Below, piece by piece: positions 39,901-53,879 of a stretch of DNA of 64,000 nucleotides. The stretch's first letter is position 1; the number at the start of each line of letters is the position of its first letter. The position numbers and the translations under genes are program-made. The stretch comes from Certhia americana (taxonomy: Eukaryota; Chordata; Aves; Passeriformes; Certhiidae): positions 16,008,263 to 16,072,262 of the forward strand of contig CM031864.1 of assembly GCA_018697195.1 (NCBI GenBank). Reading direction: 5' to 3'. The notes under the pieces were generated by a model that saw only the letters and a program-made list of their open reading frames with translations, was not told the origin of the DNA and ran no database searches.

Positions 39901-41841
39901 CACCCTGTCTTTTCTGTTTACCTGTATCCAGCTTATAACACATTCTTCATCCATGCAGCTAATTAAAGGGTGGCAAGTCAGCCAGAAGCTTACTTAATTT
40001 CTTAATTTAAGAAACTAAGCAAAAAGGGCTATAATTCCAAGCAATTGTTAAAGATGACCAGACAGAATTTTAAAGAGTCCTCATGCTTTCACTGTAGTGT
40101 TCTTATTCTGCTTTCTACATTTTTTCTGAATGAAGACACAGAGGAATCAGACCCAACTAAGAGCAACTCTTTGCTAGAAATAGGATTATACCAATACCAC
40201 AATGTCCTTTTATACACTGAACATGAGCACAAACAAACCTCACCAAAGCTTACTAGAGAAAACTGATTACCATTGCTTCCATCAAACCAAGATTATTTTC
40301 TTTTCATTATAGTGGCCTTTTCAAAGTGGTGCTTAATAACTTACAGGCACAAATTCTGTTATTGGTTGACTGGATTTTTATGACTAATTTCTTCATTTGC
40401 TGTTCTGAAGATTTGTCAACATAAACCTGGTACACAATCTCATGACTATATTTTACCATGTTCCTTTGGTTTAGATTTTAGCTAAAAGACAACTTTCTCA
40501 AGAGCATAATGGACTTCAACATACAATATTTCCATACCACTTTTTAGCTGGCCTGAGCAATCAGAGTAGCTAGGAAACTGCCACAGTGGAAAAGGAAATG
40601 TCCTTACCACAGGCAAGAGTTGGAAGGGTTTATTACATCTAAACCAAATTCTCTCACATTCTTCAGAACTGCGAATCAGGACAAGGTTCGTAGTCAAGAA
40701 ATCACTGGCTGGCAGAACATTTTCTGTGGAGACCATTTTGCCTGCTGATCTTTGCTTAATAAGTAACAATTAAAATAGATGTGGACCATCTATTTGATAA
40801 GCAGTCATATCAACCAGTCTAGCAGATGCTGCTTTGAGTCCTAGTTTAGTAGTCCAGCCCATCATCTGTGAAAGCTACTGGCATGGAATCTCATTAGAAC
40901 AAACTGCGACTCTTTGGAAGGGCAGACAAAGTCTGCAGGTTTTTAATCTTATCACCACTGATGCTGCAGGTTCAAAAATTCCATACTCACATCCTTAAAT
41001 AATAAGTAAGAGCAAGAATTATTTCTGAAAAGAATTAAGGATTTTTTTTTTGGCCAGTCTCAATGAAGCTTTCCAAATAAACACCTTACTGCAGTTGGCA
41101 TGATAGAAAATGCTGTAAACACAAACCCCATAGTAATATAAATGTTGATTTAAAACTGAAACCCAAGAAAAGAAGGTGAAAATGTGGATTATGATTTGCC
41201 TTAATGAGAGAGAGGAAAGGATGGATCACAAAATATAGAGCATGTGCATGGAGGTACATGGGTACAACTTTATACACACACTTGCATCTGTATGTGTGCA
41301 AGTATACATTTCTGGTCTGTACTTACCTTGGGCGTTTTTCAGCAAGTAAGGAAACTCAGCACAGGATTTCAAATTTGCATTAAGATTTACACTAAGATTT
41401 AAGAATAAAAATATTTACATTTTTTATTATTTTCTCATTACCAGTTGCCTCTTCTTTGCTATGGATTGATGTAAATATCTTCACATAAAAAACAAGATTT
41501 TGCCTTCCACCCTAATTTCAGGTGCAAAACCTCCAGCTGAGCTTTAACAAGCTAACACTTACAAATATGTTCCTATGTTTTCTGGGGTAATAGACTTTTA
41601 AGAAAGTTTTGGAGATACTAAAGCACAAATGCTCAGCAGAATATGATTTGTCTTAGGCTGTCAAAAACTTTTTAGAAAGCTACCATTCAGCTTAGAGAAT
41701 TACTTTTAGGCCTTCAGCAAGTCTACAAAGCCCTCCTTACTTAAAGTTCCCCACCTGCAAAGCTGAGACAATCATCATACTTAACTTCCTTCATAAAACC
41801 CGTTGATACCTATTGAGTATAACCACCTAAGGAACTGGCAC

Positions 41842-41859
41842 ATATATATATATATATAT
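41842..41859. repeat. (AT)9 dinucleotide microsatellite
   Basis: Eighteen bases of perfect AT alternation between GGCAC and GGATATT. Confidence 0.93.
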
Positions 41860-43094
41860 GGATATTTGCAATCAATTCTATAAGTGAATTAAAGCTATGG
41901 GTACAGATCCATGTATAGAATGGCAAGTTAATGTTCCTAAAAAAAAAAATAAGTATCAAACTACCACAATACTTATGGTCAAACTTTGTTCTCTAAATCC
42001 TGTGGAGCCTTAAGTCTTGCTTGAGCATTATGCTGCATAACCTGTGACAGAATTTCTACAGAACCGTCCATTAAAGACTTAACACAGAGGCTTGTCTTCA
42101 GTCTCAAATCACTCCAAAGGAATGTACTTATGAAAAGCCACTGCATTGCTACAGTTAAGTTGCTCTGATATATCACACATCACTCATCTAATTGCAATAC
42201 TTATGATTGGAATGGGTTGACTAATTTTTTTTTTATTTTCCTTTGTATATTTTGAATTGAATTCACCTACTTTTTGTCCAAAATTCTTCCATTGTTTTCC
42301 CAATGGATATATATTAAAGGAGCTCTCAGAACCATTGGTCAAATATTTTTATAAACATACGCTGAGTTTAAACAAAACAAGGTTACATTCTCTTCTAAGT
42401 GAGTTAAGTCTTCTGAAAAGGATTGATTGTATAGGATACACACGAGCTCGCTTACTAGAATTGTTCATTTTTCTGAGGTGAATGTTCAACTATATGCCTC
42501 AGGGCACAATTATTGGTCTGAAGCACTTTTTTGAAGCAGTATATTTTGGTGAGTGTGTGGTGGTTACTCTTAGGCAAATGCAGACGAGAAGGAGCCAAAC
42601 AAGAAGCAGCAAGATTAATGCTAATATTGATGAAGTTAGAATCCAGCTACAATTTAGCAGGTGCAAATGCAAACTTCTAACAATCATACAAAAAACTACA
42701 AAACCCAGTAAGAACCAGCTCAGTTTAAAGTCTGCCTGCAGATTAAAAAACAGGAATAATACCTGCTAACTGTTACATAGCAGATTTTATGCCTTTTATC
42801 TGATTTTCTCCATATATTTTAATCTCAGCAGGCATCTACTATCAGCTCTGCTGACTGACTGAGCCCTCTAACCAGTCCTTGCAGGCATCAGCTTGTCCTT
42901 CAGTCTTTCATCCTTCCGGTACATCTCATTCATAGCTATCACAGAATCTCTCTTTTTGTCCCTCCATGGACCTTCTTGACTAAGACCTGGTATCTGTAAA
43001 ACCCTTGAGATTCTGCTCTCCAAGGAGCTCTAATTTCCATCTTCTTCTCACTCTTGTTTCTTTCAGCTCGCAATATGCAGTGCTAGAGGCCAGC

Positions 43095-43110
43095 TTTTTT
43101 TTTTTTTTTT
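43095..43110. repeat. Poly(T) tract, 16 T
   Basis: Uninterrupted T16, the longest homopolymer noted. On the minus strand it would be a poly(A) tail, with any retrogene body lying at 43111 and beyond. I translated by eye what follows and found nothing recognisable. Confidence 0.92.
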
Positions 43111-44080
43111 GTCAAGGTTTAACAAGCCTTGTAAAACGTGTTGCCTCAAATCTCCTTATTTTTATCATGAAGTGAATGAACTACTATTAAACACTTGGGA
43201 ATTGCTAAAATGGGAAGAAAGGAGTTCCCTCTTCTGCTGTAGACTCTAAGTCATATTTAGTGGTGTATTTCAGCTATTATAGCCTTTCTGAAGAACAAGT
43301 CCTCTCTCTTTCTTACAGTACCTTTTCTTTAAAGCCCAAAAATACAGCCACATGGTAGTTCCTTGTGAGTTTTGATCTCTAAATCTGTTGTTCCCTGAGC
43401 CAACAAACATGATGAGAACCTATAGCTGAAGTCATGGGAGGTATCTTCTCTCATAAGCAAGGGAACATGAATCCATGTCTCCTTTGGACAATTCCATCTA
43501 ATCAAGAGCTGCACCTAACTGATAGGATGCCCTTTTGGTCTGTGTTTAGAACTTCCTCTGAGCAGTAAGGGATTAACACTTATTTCTTCTTCCCCTCCCC
43601 AGGGGGTACAGTGGCTGTCCCTTAGAATTCCACCCATACATCATATCCAGAAGAGAAAGGGATGGTTAAACCAGAAGTTCCCTAGATGTAACTGAATGAC
43701 CCTGTCATTAGATGATCACATTGACTCCTGCTTAGTTTTAGCAGAAAATACTATCCATCATCTAACAATAGAGGTCTAACAACTCTCTGGCTTATGGGTG
43801 CTACTGAAATACAGCAAAGTATCTATCCATACCAGCAATAGCTTCTTTATGAGGGCCTGAATACATATTATTCTGGAAGTCACATTTCTAATGGAATCAT
43901 CATTTAGATTTTCCAAAAACCGTGTGAATAGACACAGCCTAGCAGATAAGAGAGTCTATCTTGCCTACATTCTGGTATTGACAACAACAATAAAGAAGTT
44001 GTTAAGTATTTTATTAAAATAAGGTAATTTCTTCAGGCTTTTTTTCTTTTCTTTTTGCAATATTATCTATATCAGATAAA

Positions 44081-44106
44081 AGATCCATCTTTTAATGGAT
44101 GGATCT
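44081..44106. repeat. Perfect 9-bp inverted repeat with 8-nt loop
   Basis: Arms AGATCCATC (44081-44089) and GATGGATCT (44098-44106) surround the spacer TTTTAATG. Confidence 0.85.
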
Positions 44107-44605
44107 GACAACGTCCATCAGACACTGAAAACCACATGAATAAAGGTAAGCATGTAGTAACATTTCTCCAGAATATTTCCTCATCAGGAACACTAGCACT
44201 AGAGTTAATACAGTAATCCTTGATGCATTCCACTCCCTCAGCTCTGATCTTGCCCTATAATTTTTGAACTTATGCAAAGTTTTAGCACTATGTGATAAGA
44301 ATTACGATGGATTTTTGTCTCTTCTTCTCTAATGGATTGCCTTCAATTAGGAAGCATCACTCAGAATTCCAGCTTCTTTTTATACCATACAACTTTTACA
44401 CATTCTTGAGAATAAACAAGAATTTGTTTCTTTAACAAATACTTCTCCCCTTAAAACACTACATTTTATGCCTATTATATAAAAACATCCAAATAAGACT
44501 TAACATAGCAAATAAGAGATGGCAGAGAAACTAAGTAGTGTTTGTTAGAGAAACAACAAAAAGCCCTCAAACAATCCAGGAAAGAGATTTCTGTGTTGCT
44601 TTCTT

Positions 44606-44620
44606 AAAAAAAAAAAAAAA
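44606..44620. repeat. Poly(A) tract, 15 A
   Basis: Uninterrupted A15 followed by TAAAATC. No retrogene or SINE body was recognised upstream. Confidence 0.92.
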
Positions 44621-45384
44621 TAAAATCAGTTTATCTGCTGGAATATAGGCTGTGAGGTGCCATTAAACATATTCAGCTATAGCACAGGCTGCCATAGTCA
44701 TGCCCAGGTGCCCTCAATGCCAGCACTACTGCTGTCTTCAGAGGGACAGGAAGCTGAAGCAAAGGATGGTATATCCTATAAAATACATATGACTGCCTCA
44801 GACAAACTCACTACTGTGTTTCTGCACAGGGACTCCCGGTAGGAGCTGTGTACTGCTCTGCATCACACAGGAATTTCTTGTGGAATCTTTACCACCCAGG
44901 CAGCATGGAAAGGCAGTGCTGACAACAAGAGCGTCCAAGAGATACTACAGAGTATAAGCTTCCACAAGTGACTTGTACAGGTAAGCACCTCCTCCACTAG
45001 CTTAAAATGGTATCTGCCCACCAGACTAGGAGTAGAACCTGTACATGCCTACAATTACACACTCCAGAGGGCACACATGCATACACTGATATATTCACAG
45101 AAATGCAGAACATGAATGCCAAGCTATAATATGGCAATATTTTCTCTCTAGAAGTGTATTAATATTAGTTTATTTTTGAAGTCTATAGCTGGTTTCACCT
45201 GTGGGTCATACCAGCTTCCTCTAATGGCACACTCATTTATCAAATATGTTGTACTACATCACCAAGAAAAAGTGTGAGCTACTTTCTAAATCAGCTGCAT
45301 TTGCAAAGAGAATTTTAGACAATGCCACCTGCCCAAGGAAACATTTCTGCTAAGATGTGTCTTAAAGCCCTCTTGGCTGTGGGG

Positions 45385-45450
45385 CTGCTTCCACTTTTCA
45401 GTAAAATCAATGGACACCCTTGACTTCAGTGACAACAGAGTAAAGTTTCT
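45385..45450. repeat. Possible relic of ancient palindromic repeat
   Basis: AAAATCAATGGACACCCTTG followed by ACTTCAGTGACAACAGAGTA has the paired GAAGTCAATGG ... TTGACTTCAGTG layout of old sauropsid palindromic repeats. Short and unverified. Confidence 0.3.
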
Positions 45451-45454
45451 TGCC

Positions 45455-47901
45455 ATAAGAATATAACACCAACAATATTTGACAAAGCAACCTCATTCTG
45501 ACATTCTCTGTCACTGTGAGAAAAACCTAATTACTGGCTCCTTTAAACTGAATTTGGCTTAAGACAAATGCTAAATAGAATTCAGTCATACATGGCCTAG
45601 GATTTAAATATGTATTTTAAAGGGACAGTTAATAGCAGTTTAGGCACCACATTCACCAACTATTTAATGTTTAAAGTAAGTCTGATGCAATCTGAAATAT
45701 GTAATATGTTTATACTTCAGAATGAAATGTTTGTTGGAATATCTGAGGCCATTCAGTGTCAGAAACATATAACCCACAACTGTGCAGCACTCTGTGAGTC
45801 CACTTGCTCAGAGAGGCTTTTTTAAAGCTCAGTTTTATAGTATGGGACTGGTTGGTATAGAAATACATGTGGTATTAGGTCAGGCAGTTAAAATACATCA
45901 ATTCGTATCTGCTGGGCTGGAGCTGGAAGTCCAGCTGGAAGATGTGTGAAGGACAGCTAGACTGAGAGAAAGCTACTCCAGGATGGTGAAGAGATGGAAC
46001 ATGCCAAAGGAGAGAAGATAATCACTTGGAAATTGCATTTAATCTGGATTGATTAAAATGCACCTGGAACTGCCCTGTGCCAGTAAGCTGTTTCCTGAAA
46101 CACCAGCTGCCCATTTCATACTTTACATTTATATTTTCTAAATGTCTAGAATTATTAAATAGTTAGGGAAAAAAAAAGAAAATTAGTATAACAACAGTAC
46201 AAAATTGTCTTTAACAAAAACCTTATTTTATGCAAATACAGGCATAAGAAATAATATTACATCGATGACTGAGAAGATTGCTAACGGCTATTTGAGTGCC
46301 AGATTTTAAAGATGAGGATTTTTATTAAATTCATACTTAGAAGATTTCACTGTCAGACAACTTGATATACTTCTATATCAGCAATAGTACAATGGAATGA
46401 GAAAGAGTTGATGCCTTATGAAGTCAACATCATAATCTGTTCTGGTATGTGCAAAATTTAAGTGATTCCTACTATTTCTGCCACTTACCTCAGCCCTTCC
46501 CTTTTATCTCACCTTATATTTTTGTTGATTCCCAAGTAGGCCACTGAAAGCTTTTTTGCTGACAAGAAAACCAGGGTCAGCCTTTCAACATTGAAATGTA
46601 CAGCTGGCAGGTAGGATTAATCTAAAACTATCCCTCAGTTCTCTTAACTCTTGGAGCAATGCCTTCATTCCCACTAACAGCACCTTTTTACCCAAGTACA
46701 GTAAGTGTGAAGCCTCACAAACCATGAAAACTTATGATAACAGTGGTTGTACATCAAGGTCCATCAGGTGGCAGATATCAAACTGCTGTTCTCAGTGCTG
46801 TGGGCTCCATATATTAGCAGTCAGAATAGTTGAATCAGCACACAAGTCCATTTCTTGAAAGGTATTAATCTTTTTAAAGGTGAAGAATTAATAACAGCGA
46901 GAGAGAGAGAAAGGGTGAGAGTAATGCATTTTGTTACAGGACTGGGAAAGTGCAAATGAAGATTAGAACCATAGTTAGCTGTCGCAAGAGATTGCAACCT
47001 CTGGTAAACAAACCCTCTCAATTCACTGGCATTTGTCACTCTACTGCATTCTAGCCTAAATTACATTTCAAATAATTTTTGGACAGTGAAATTGTTCATA
47101 ACCTGTGTATAAGAGACTATCAGTATGGCAGGGAGGCTAGAAGTAACGAAAAGGGGTAAGTAGATTCTTTATTGATCAACATGTACACCTTGCAGAAGAA
47201 ATAGGCAGAGGGAGCAAAGCAGTATGGATTTTTGACCTTGTATTAAACTACAAGGTGGAAATAACTGCAAGTACAGGACTATCTGCAAAAATTCAGAGAC
47301 TCAGCAGGGCATTTAAAATATTTTGTATTTCTCTAATCCCAGTCTTCTATTTCAAGTGTTTCAGAAAACATAAATGAGGACCAAGAATAGACCTACAGAA
47401 GAGATGTAAGCAGGTCAGATGTCCTAATATGGTCAGCAGCTATGCTAAACCCTTGTAGGACTGGATGACAACTGGAACCTCCAGTTTAGAAGTAATTTCC
47501 CGTTATGTCTCTGTGCTGCTGCAATCAACTCATAAAGGAGAATGGAGCCATTCTGGGTTTGGGAATGCACCAGGCTGAGGACTCCAGGCTTTTGCCAGCA
47601 CCAACACATCCAGCAACAGAGGGAATGGTGGTCCTGGATCTCAACACCCAGTGCCACACAGCACAATAAAAGTCTGCTTATGGTGTCTGCTGCCAGTAGA
47701 ACTGTAGGAAAAAGTTAGGAACTACAGAACTTCCTTTTCAGAGCAATTACCCAGCCCAGTGAATTGATGGATGACTCAAAAGAAACATCTTCAACCAGGC
47801 TGGTTCATGCCACATCCTATAAGAATAATTGCGGGCTTAATTTTGCTGGTGCTGTGAGGACTTGCAGCTGTTACATATTTTTATCTTTTCTAATACATAC
47901 T

Positions 47902-47969
<68 letters not shown>

Positions 47970-50295
47970 GGACATTAACCCTTTCCTTCTTCTGTTTTAA
48001 CTAATCTGGTTTACAACTTCAAGGATAACCTGTACTAAGAAAGCCCATACACTTATTCTATGATGAGGAAAACCTATTGTTACAGTTATGTCCTGTCTTT
48101 TATCATAATTTCATATCCCTTTATTCTTGCCATAGATAGGAAAATTAAGAGGTGCACCTGAAGTGCAGCTCTAAACCCCTCTGTTTTCATTTACCTATTT
48201 TGCCAGTTGCTGAAGTGCCACATGAACAGGCCTAAATCTTTTCAATCTTCTTCAAGCTTAGTGGGAGAACTCAACTGGAAGAGTTTGCAAGACTGAAGTA
48301 TAAATATTTCATTTTAGTGTTGCAAATTAATTTATGAGCAACAAGATAACAATGTAATAGAAAGTTTTTTGTTACTGTTTCAAAGAAAAAACATTCACAA
48401 AGTACTGTGACTGTGTTGTATGGTAAGTAGCCTTCATACCAACCCAAAACACTGTACACAGTTACATAAAACAATGGTTAAAGTTACAAAATGCAGTTAC
48501 AAAGACATTTTATGATTACTAAGTTAAAGTACGTGACCATAAATCCAATGAGATAAATTAATAAGGACAAGCAAGGCTGAAAAGTACATTTTAAGATGGA
48601 TGAGAGAGGAAATAGAGAATCAGTAAAGCAAATAAAAAAAAAAAGCTTGGTTTGTGCTGGGGAAGCACAGAAGTGGAGTCTTGTGATGAAGAGCTGTGGT
48701 TAAGGACAGAAAAGCTCTTGGTAAAAAGGGTAGGAACAGTAACAAAGAAGCTGGTGTTTCACTGCCTTGTTGCTCATCCTGTTAATTTACCCCTAGGGAA
48801 TGGGATGAACTACAGTCAGATTAGACTGGTAGTACTTAGAGCAATTGATTTTGCTCAGATAGAAAAGGAGCTGGAAGACATGGAAATAGAAGCAGAACAG
48901 GTCGATTGGATCTGAGAGGACCACTGTGGCCACGGCTGCAGGAGTAGCAAAGGCAAATGAAAATGAGAGGATTTAGTGAGCTGGTATAGAGCAGCAAGCT
49001 GTTTTGTACCTGGCACATTTATATTCAGCAGGAGCAGAATTGGAGTTCCTGGAGGATGTGTGCTGCTGTAGAGGTGACATTCAGAGGCAATGTGAAAGGT
49101 GATAAAACCAGGTCCCCTACACCAAGATGAATCAGCTGCAGTCAATCACTTGTCTCAAACTCAGACTATGCATGTCCTGATAACTAGTGTGAGTCCTACA
49201 CTAGGGATTCTGAATTGGCTTTTCAAAGAAAAAATGAAAGTCAACTGCAACAATTAGCCTACATACACAGTGTCTGAACCTAAATACAGTTCTTTACTGC
49301 TTTCCCAATTAGCATATTGCTAACAGGCAAACCAAGCAAGGCTCTAGAGAAAGTCTGAGACATAAGCAAAATGATCTCTAAACTAGGTGCTTCACAAAGT
49401 CCACAAGCAACTTTCAGCTTCCTCCTTAGTCAACAATAAGGGATCAGGTAACAAAAGCATGCAGTGAGTTCTAGGTATAGAGACACCAGCAGCTTTCTGG
49501 AAGTCAGGTGTATTCTGGGCAGTACTATATTGACATTAGCTTTACTGATACAGAGACCATTGCGACACTAACGACAAAGGGTTTTAAGAACTCTTTCCTT
49601 TTTTTTTTTTTGAAGTTTGTGACATGTATCTTTGGTCTGGGGACAATGCTGGCTGGGATCAGCATAATTTTCCCACACCTTCTGCAAAGAGAAGAAATCC
49701 CTGCTCTATCACCAAATATCCTTTTTAATGGTTAAGGCCTCCTTTTTACTTGCTTAGGAAGAATATCATCTCTCACCTCACTTACCTTGTGCCAACTGCC
49801 ACTGACCCTGGATAACTAATTTACAAGGTATTTTCATTAGAAGGCAAACTCAGCACTATTTTACATAAAACAATATCTGAATATGAAGTTGTGTTAATAG
49901 ATGCAGACTAAAAGAGTGCAAACAGAATTCCTAACTGTGCTGCACAGACCCTTATGACAAGATACCATCAGTTAACCCTTTGAAATAAGCAGCAGTGACC
50001 TCCCACTCACTATAATGAGAGTTTGCCACTACAGTATTGGACCAGTCTTTGCTCCACTTTTCCTCATTCAACATCATATGCTGAAAACATTTTCCAGACA
50101 GAGCACCTTGCCTTTAAAGCTATGGTACAACCAGAAAGAAAAAGGGAAACAGAAAGATAGGAATTCAACCCAGTTCAGTCTAATCTTTAAATGAAGTAAG
50201 TAGGTTTTTTCACTCTAGATGCCTGCTTACTTATTCAACTCAAGTTCACTCTTAGGGGGATCTTGTCAATAAAGTCAAATCAGGCTCTCTATGAG
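45455..50295. other. Non-coding sequence with one microsatellite, no gene seen
   Basis: Frames up to 96 codons, none recognisable. The + frame at 48652-48915 (87 codons, acidic C-terminal part) overlaps frames on the minus strand and has no clear splice context. A short (GA)6 run lies at 46899-46910 and a T13 tract at 49599-49611. Confidence 0.55.
47905..47969. repeat. Compound microsatellite (CA)21(TA)11.5
   Basis: 47905-47946 is 21 uninterrupted CA units and 47947-47969 is an uninterrupted TA run of 23 bases. Pure long arrays are usually length-polymorphic. The 78-codon + frame crossing it, with a Thr-His-Thr-His and Tyr-Ile-Tyr-Ile repeat, is an artefact of the array. Confidence 0.98.
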
Positions 50296-50299
50296 CAGG

Positions 50300-50720
50300 G
50301 AGGTTTTTGAGGGTCTTTTTTGAGGGCTTCATTAAAAGCAGACAGTTTCTCTAACCTTTTAGCAGAACCTGTTATCTGATGACGTGAATTAAAGTCTCTC
50401 AAATGACTAATAATCATATCAAGGCTGCCATGTCAGCTTGTAGATTTGAATAAGAGGGTCTGAAAACATTTGCATGCCTCGATGTGCCAGTGCTAAGAAG
50501 CTAATGTGATAGTGCTGTCATAAAGCACTGGAAAGACATGACTTAATGTAATCTGTCATGTCATATGCTAATCTTCAGCCATTACTTGAGTGCTGTAAGT
50601 AAGTAGAAAGCATTTGGGAGAAATCCTTTTCAATTTCTCTGAGTACCACTTCTGCTGCTGGTCAGCTCAAATGGGTTTTGTGCATTTAATGCAGAGCTCA
50701 AGTCAAGTTGGTTTAGGTCA
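50300..50720. promoter_or_regulatory. Candidate conserved non-coding element (enhancer-like)
   Basis: This stretch combines a CRE-like TGACGTGA (50380-50387), TAATAATCAT homeodomain words (50409-50418), an exact octamer ATTTGCAT (50468-50475), an octamer-like ATGCTAAT (50565-50572), two TALE/MEIS-type CTGTCA cores (50515-50520 and 50553-50558) and a later TTAATTAA (50726-50733). It lacks long open frames and tandem structure. Such mixed POU, homeodomain and TALE content is typical of deeply conserved developmental enhancers in gene deserts. The words are visible; function and conservation are inferred. Confidence 0.38.
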
Positions 50721-53700
50721 CACTTAATTAACCAGCACATTTATGGGTTGGGCTGGTACAACACTATGGAAAATGGGTATTCCTGATACTGCCTAACAAG
50801 TAAATATTTCATACACTGATGGAAAAACCAAAACCAAATAAAAATAAGACTTTCTCAGTCCTTGACAAAAATCTGTTTCACAAACACACTGACTTTTAAA
50901 AAAGATCCTGTTTTCTATGCATTTCAGCACCTCACTTACCTTGCTTCTATGTGTAAGGACAATTTAAACAAAGATGATTATAAATAGTTAAAGACATTTC
51001 CATTTGTAACTGCAAACTTTTAAAGCACCTAATTTGGAATTGCCATTTAAACTACAATAGACAAGAGGTCAGCTTTAAACACAATGTACTTTTTAATAAG
51101 AACAGAGAAAATGATCAAAGGGAAAATTTCACTTTACTTATTTAAGAAAATGGTACCAATATTTTTTTAATATACAGAAGGTAGAAGGGAGAGAAATACA
51201 ATGCTAAGTACAGCATGTGGAAAAGAAAATTAAACATGTTAGTGAGAATGACAGAAATTTCAGGACAATTTTAGCAAAGTGTGAAGGGATTTTGAGTCAA
51301 TACTTGAAGGTTAATAATAATTTTAATAATAGCTACAGTCTATTCAAATAAAAGCTTAAGAACCCTGTGCCTTTTTCAGCTATGAGGATGTTTAGCAGGG
51401 CTTAGCAGTTTGCAACCTGCCCCAGCTAAACCTGAAGTCTTTGTGCTCAAGGATTGCAGATCATTTAGATTAGGACTGCCATAAAAAAACGTGGGAATAT
51501 TACAACCAAGAAAAAGAAAACTTTGCTTATTCTGTTTTCTCAGTGGTCACATTGGAATCAAATCCTAAGAAAGTCAGACATTTCACAGATCTGCAGGAAA
51601 CAGAGATAAACAGTCTTTATAGTATTAGGTCATTATGTTCATTCTCTTGGCAATGCTGGATTGCTCTCCATAGTAAATTCTGACGTGCTTCATTCAGTCT
51701 AAATTTGAACCAACTCATTTTAATAGGGCTTCCACAATTCCCAAAGTGCAAAATATTCTTACCCTCCAGCATCAAGTATGGCCTTCCCCTTTTCAGACCT
51801 AACCTCCACCCTGCCTTGCTACAGCACAGGAAAATCTGCATTATATTGCCAAGCCTCAGTTTCCCTTGCTACTAAAACACTTAGGAGTTTCTAATGAAGA
51901 AACTGACCAATTTTTCTCCTTCTGGAGGGAAAAAAAGATACAAAATAAGCTGTTAGATCTGTATGGGAACAGTAATCCATCAGTTCTTTAACACTGGGAT
52001 GTTCATTTACAGTCTCCAGCTAAAGATGTCCTTCCTTACCATTAAATGGGTTTAATCCTTTAAAGGCTAGTCTTTTAGAGACTTTTTTTCCTGAAGTTCC
52101 TTATGTGCTAATGACAGCACTACAATGAAACAAAGTCCTCTAACATTCTGCACCATAGAGCATGATGGCAGGATTTCCTCCAATTCTCATTAGAAGTACC
52201 AATTGCAAAGGCAAGGACTTGGGCAGATGCAACCCCAGGACCTTAAGCCTTCACTACAGAATCACAGAATTTTTCAGTTTATCAGTGCAGTAACTCCACT
52301 TTTGTATACAACTTGAGTTCCATCAGCACTTAGTACCCAAGCTTTGAAGGAGGACCTAATAGTTATTAATTTAAAGTCACCCTTTCAGTAAGATGACTTC
52401 AGAGGCATCTTAGAGCACAGGTGATACTCTCAGTCTGTTTCCAATGCATCATTGGCTTCCAAAGGTCATCCAAATTTCACAGGCTGATATTTGGCTCACC
52501 AGCTGAGGATACAATGAAGGTATGTTTACCTATGTTGGTAACTGCCAACCAGGAGGAGTGTACTAAAACTACTACTGATTGCTATTGTAGCCAGCCATTG
52601 GGAAGAAATATTTTTAGTTACTGTCATCTGAGTTGGCAGGTTATGACTCAAAGTCTGTGTGCATGATTACACTCACATAGTTACCTAAACAAAGCAATCA
52701 AGATCTAGGCTAGTTCAAAATTACTATTTATTGGTCTAGAGAGAGGTATTTATGAAGTGTCACAAAAATATGGAGCCACCAAAAAAAGAGTGTAAAGATA
52801 TCCATTATTGTAAAACACTTACAATTGGCTTCCAAAGTTTGTAATAAACTTTTAAAAGAAGGTGAAACGTATCCTAAATTTTTCATGGTTTATGTTCAAT
52901 AGATTATAGGAAATCATCTCAAAATGACAGTATTAAACTATGAATGTTTGTGTGCATCATTGCAGATAACTACCTGAAAGATGTAAATCAATAATATAAC
53001 AGATGGGGGGAAAAGAGAGATTGTTTTCATATGCAAATGGAATGACTTAAAGTAGCACAAACCAGAAATCAAGACTGTTCAGCAAAAGGTTTTCTGAAGG
53101 TTATCAAATTTATATTTATTAGTGATTTTTCCAACTCACTGAAGATAACATTAAGACTGGAAAAATACAGAAGTGCTATCTTCCACATTTCTGCCACAGT
53201 AGCATTATGATCTCCTTCTTCAGCAGTATAATGCAGCGATACCAAAAGGAGACAGAGTTTATATACAGGCTAAGTCAACTAAGATTCAGAAATAATAAAT
53301 AACACAATCTGATTATTAACAGACTGACTGCAAAAGCAGCAATTAAAAGCAGAGAGAAGAATGAAACTGTTCAAAGCCTCCTCAGGCCATTTTGAACTGT
53401 CTTCCTTCACCTGGCTTTTTCTAAGTAATTTATGGTTTGATGCCTCTGTATGAAAGAGATCACAGTGGTGATACCAAAAGAGATTTGTTGACCCTAGAAG
53501 ACACCTTACAGACTAGTTTTATAGGACTCTGACATCCAGGTAAGAAAATTTGAGGATCCCTTTATATCTATCTGCCAATTTTGAGGTAATTTGCTGATGA
53601 GTTTTCTTACATTCTGTTATATGGATTAATGAAATTAACGTGAACTAGTGAAAGAACAGTGTTCTACATTTTTACAGAATATTGTCCTATTTTTTGACAT

Positions 53701-53879
53701 AAAACAAGAAATACAATACTCCAGGTCTCACAGGATAAAGTTTTCCAGATTAGGGATGAACACAGATGTTTCCTCATTTGGAAAACCTAGCATTTACCAC
53801 ATCAGATTAATCAGAAATACCTGGACATAAGAAAGTCTTATGGTGCTACCCGTACCACAGTTTTCCACAGGCCAAATAT

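Larger units (their letters stand above)
37000..45380. other. AT-rich non-coding sequence, no gene seen
   Basis: No frame longer than 95 codons and none with a recognised motif. It contains an (AT)9 run, T16 and A15 homopolymers and a 9-bp inverted repeat (44081-44106), listed separately. A purine run (A8GA5GA6-like) lies at about 39163-39183. I recognise no repeat family. Confidence 0.55.

Noticed and set aside
43095..43400. Minus-strand processed pseudogene behind the T16 tract
   Set aside because: No recognisable coding body on the expected side and no flanking duplication.
47764..48000. ORF with Thr-His and Tyr-Ile repeats
   Set aside because: Translation of the CA/TA microsatellite, not a real protein.
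48652..48915. 87-codon + ORF with an acidic end
   Set aside because: Overlapping minus-strand frames, no clear acceptor or donor, no family recognised.
52254..52275. Possible reversed CR1 tail (CAGAATCACAGAAT)
   Set aside because: The following sequence does not continue as CR1 3' region; the word alone is too short.
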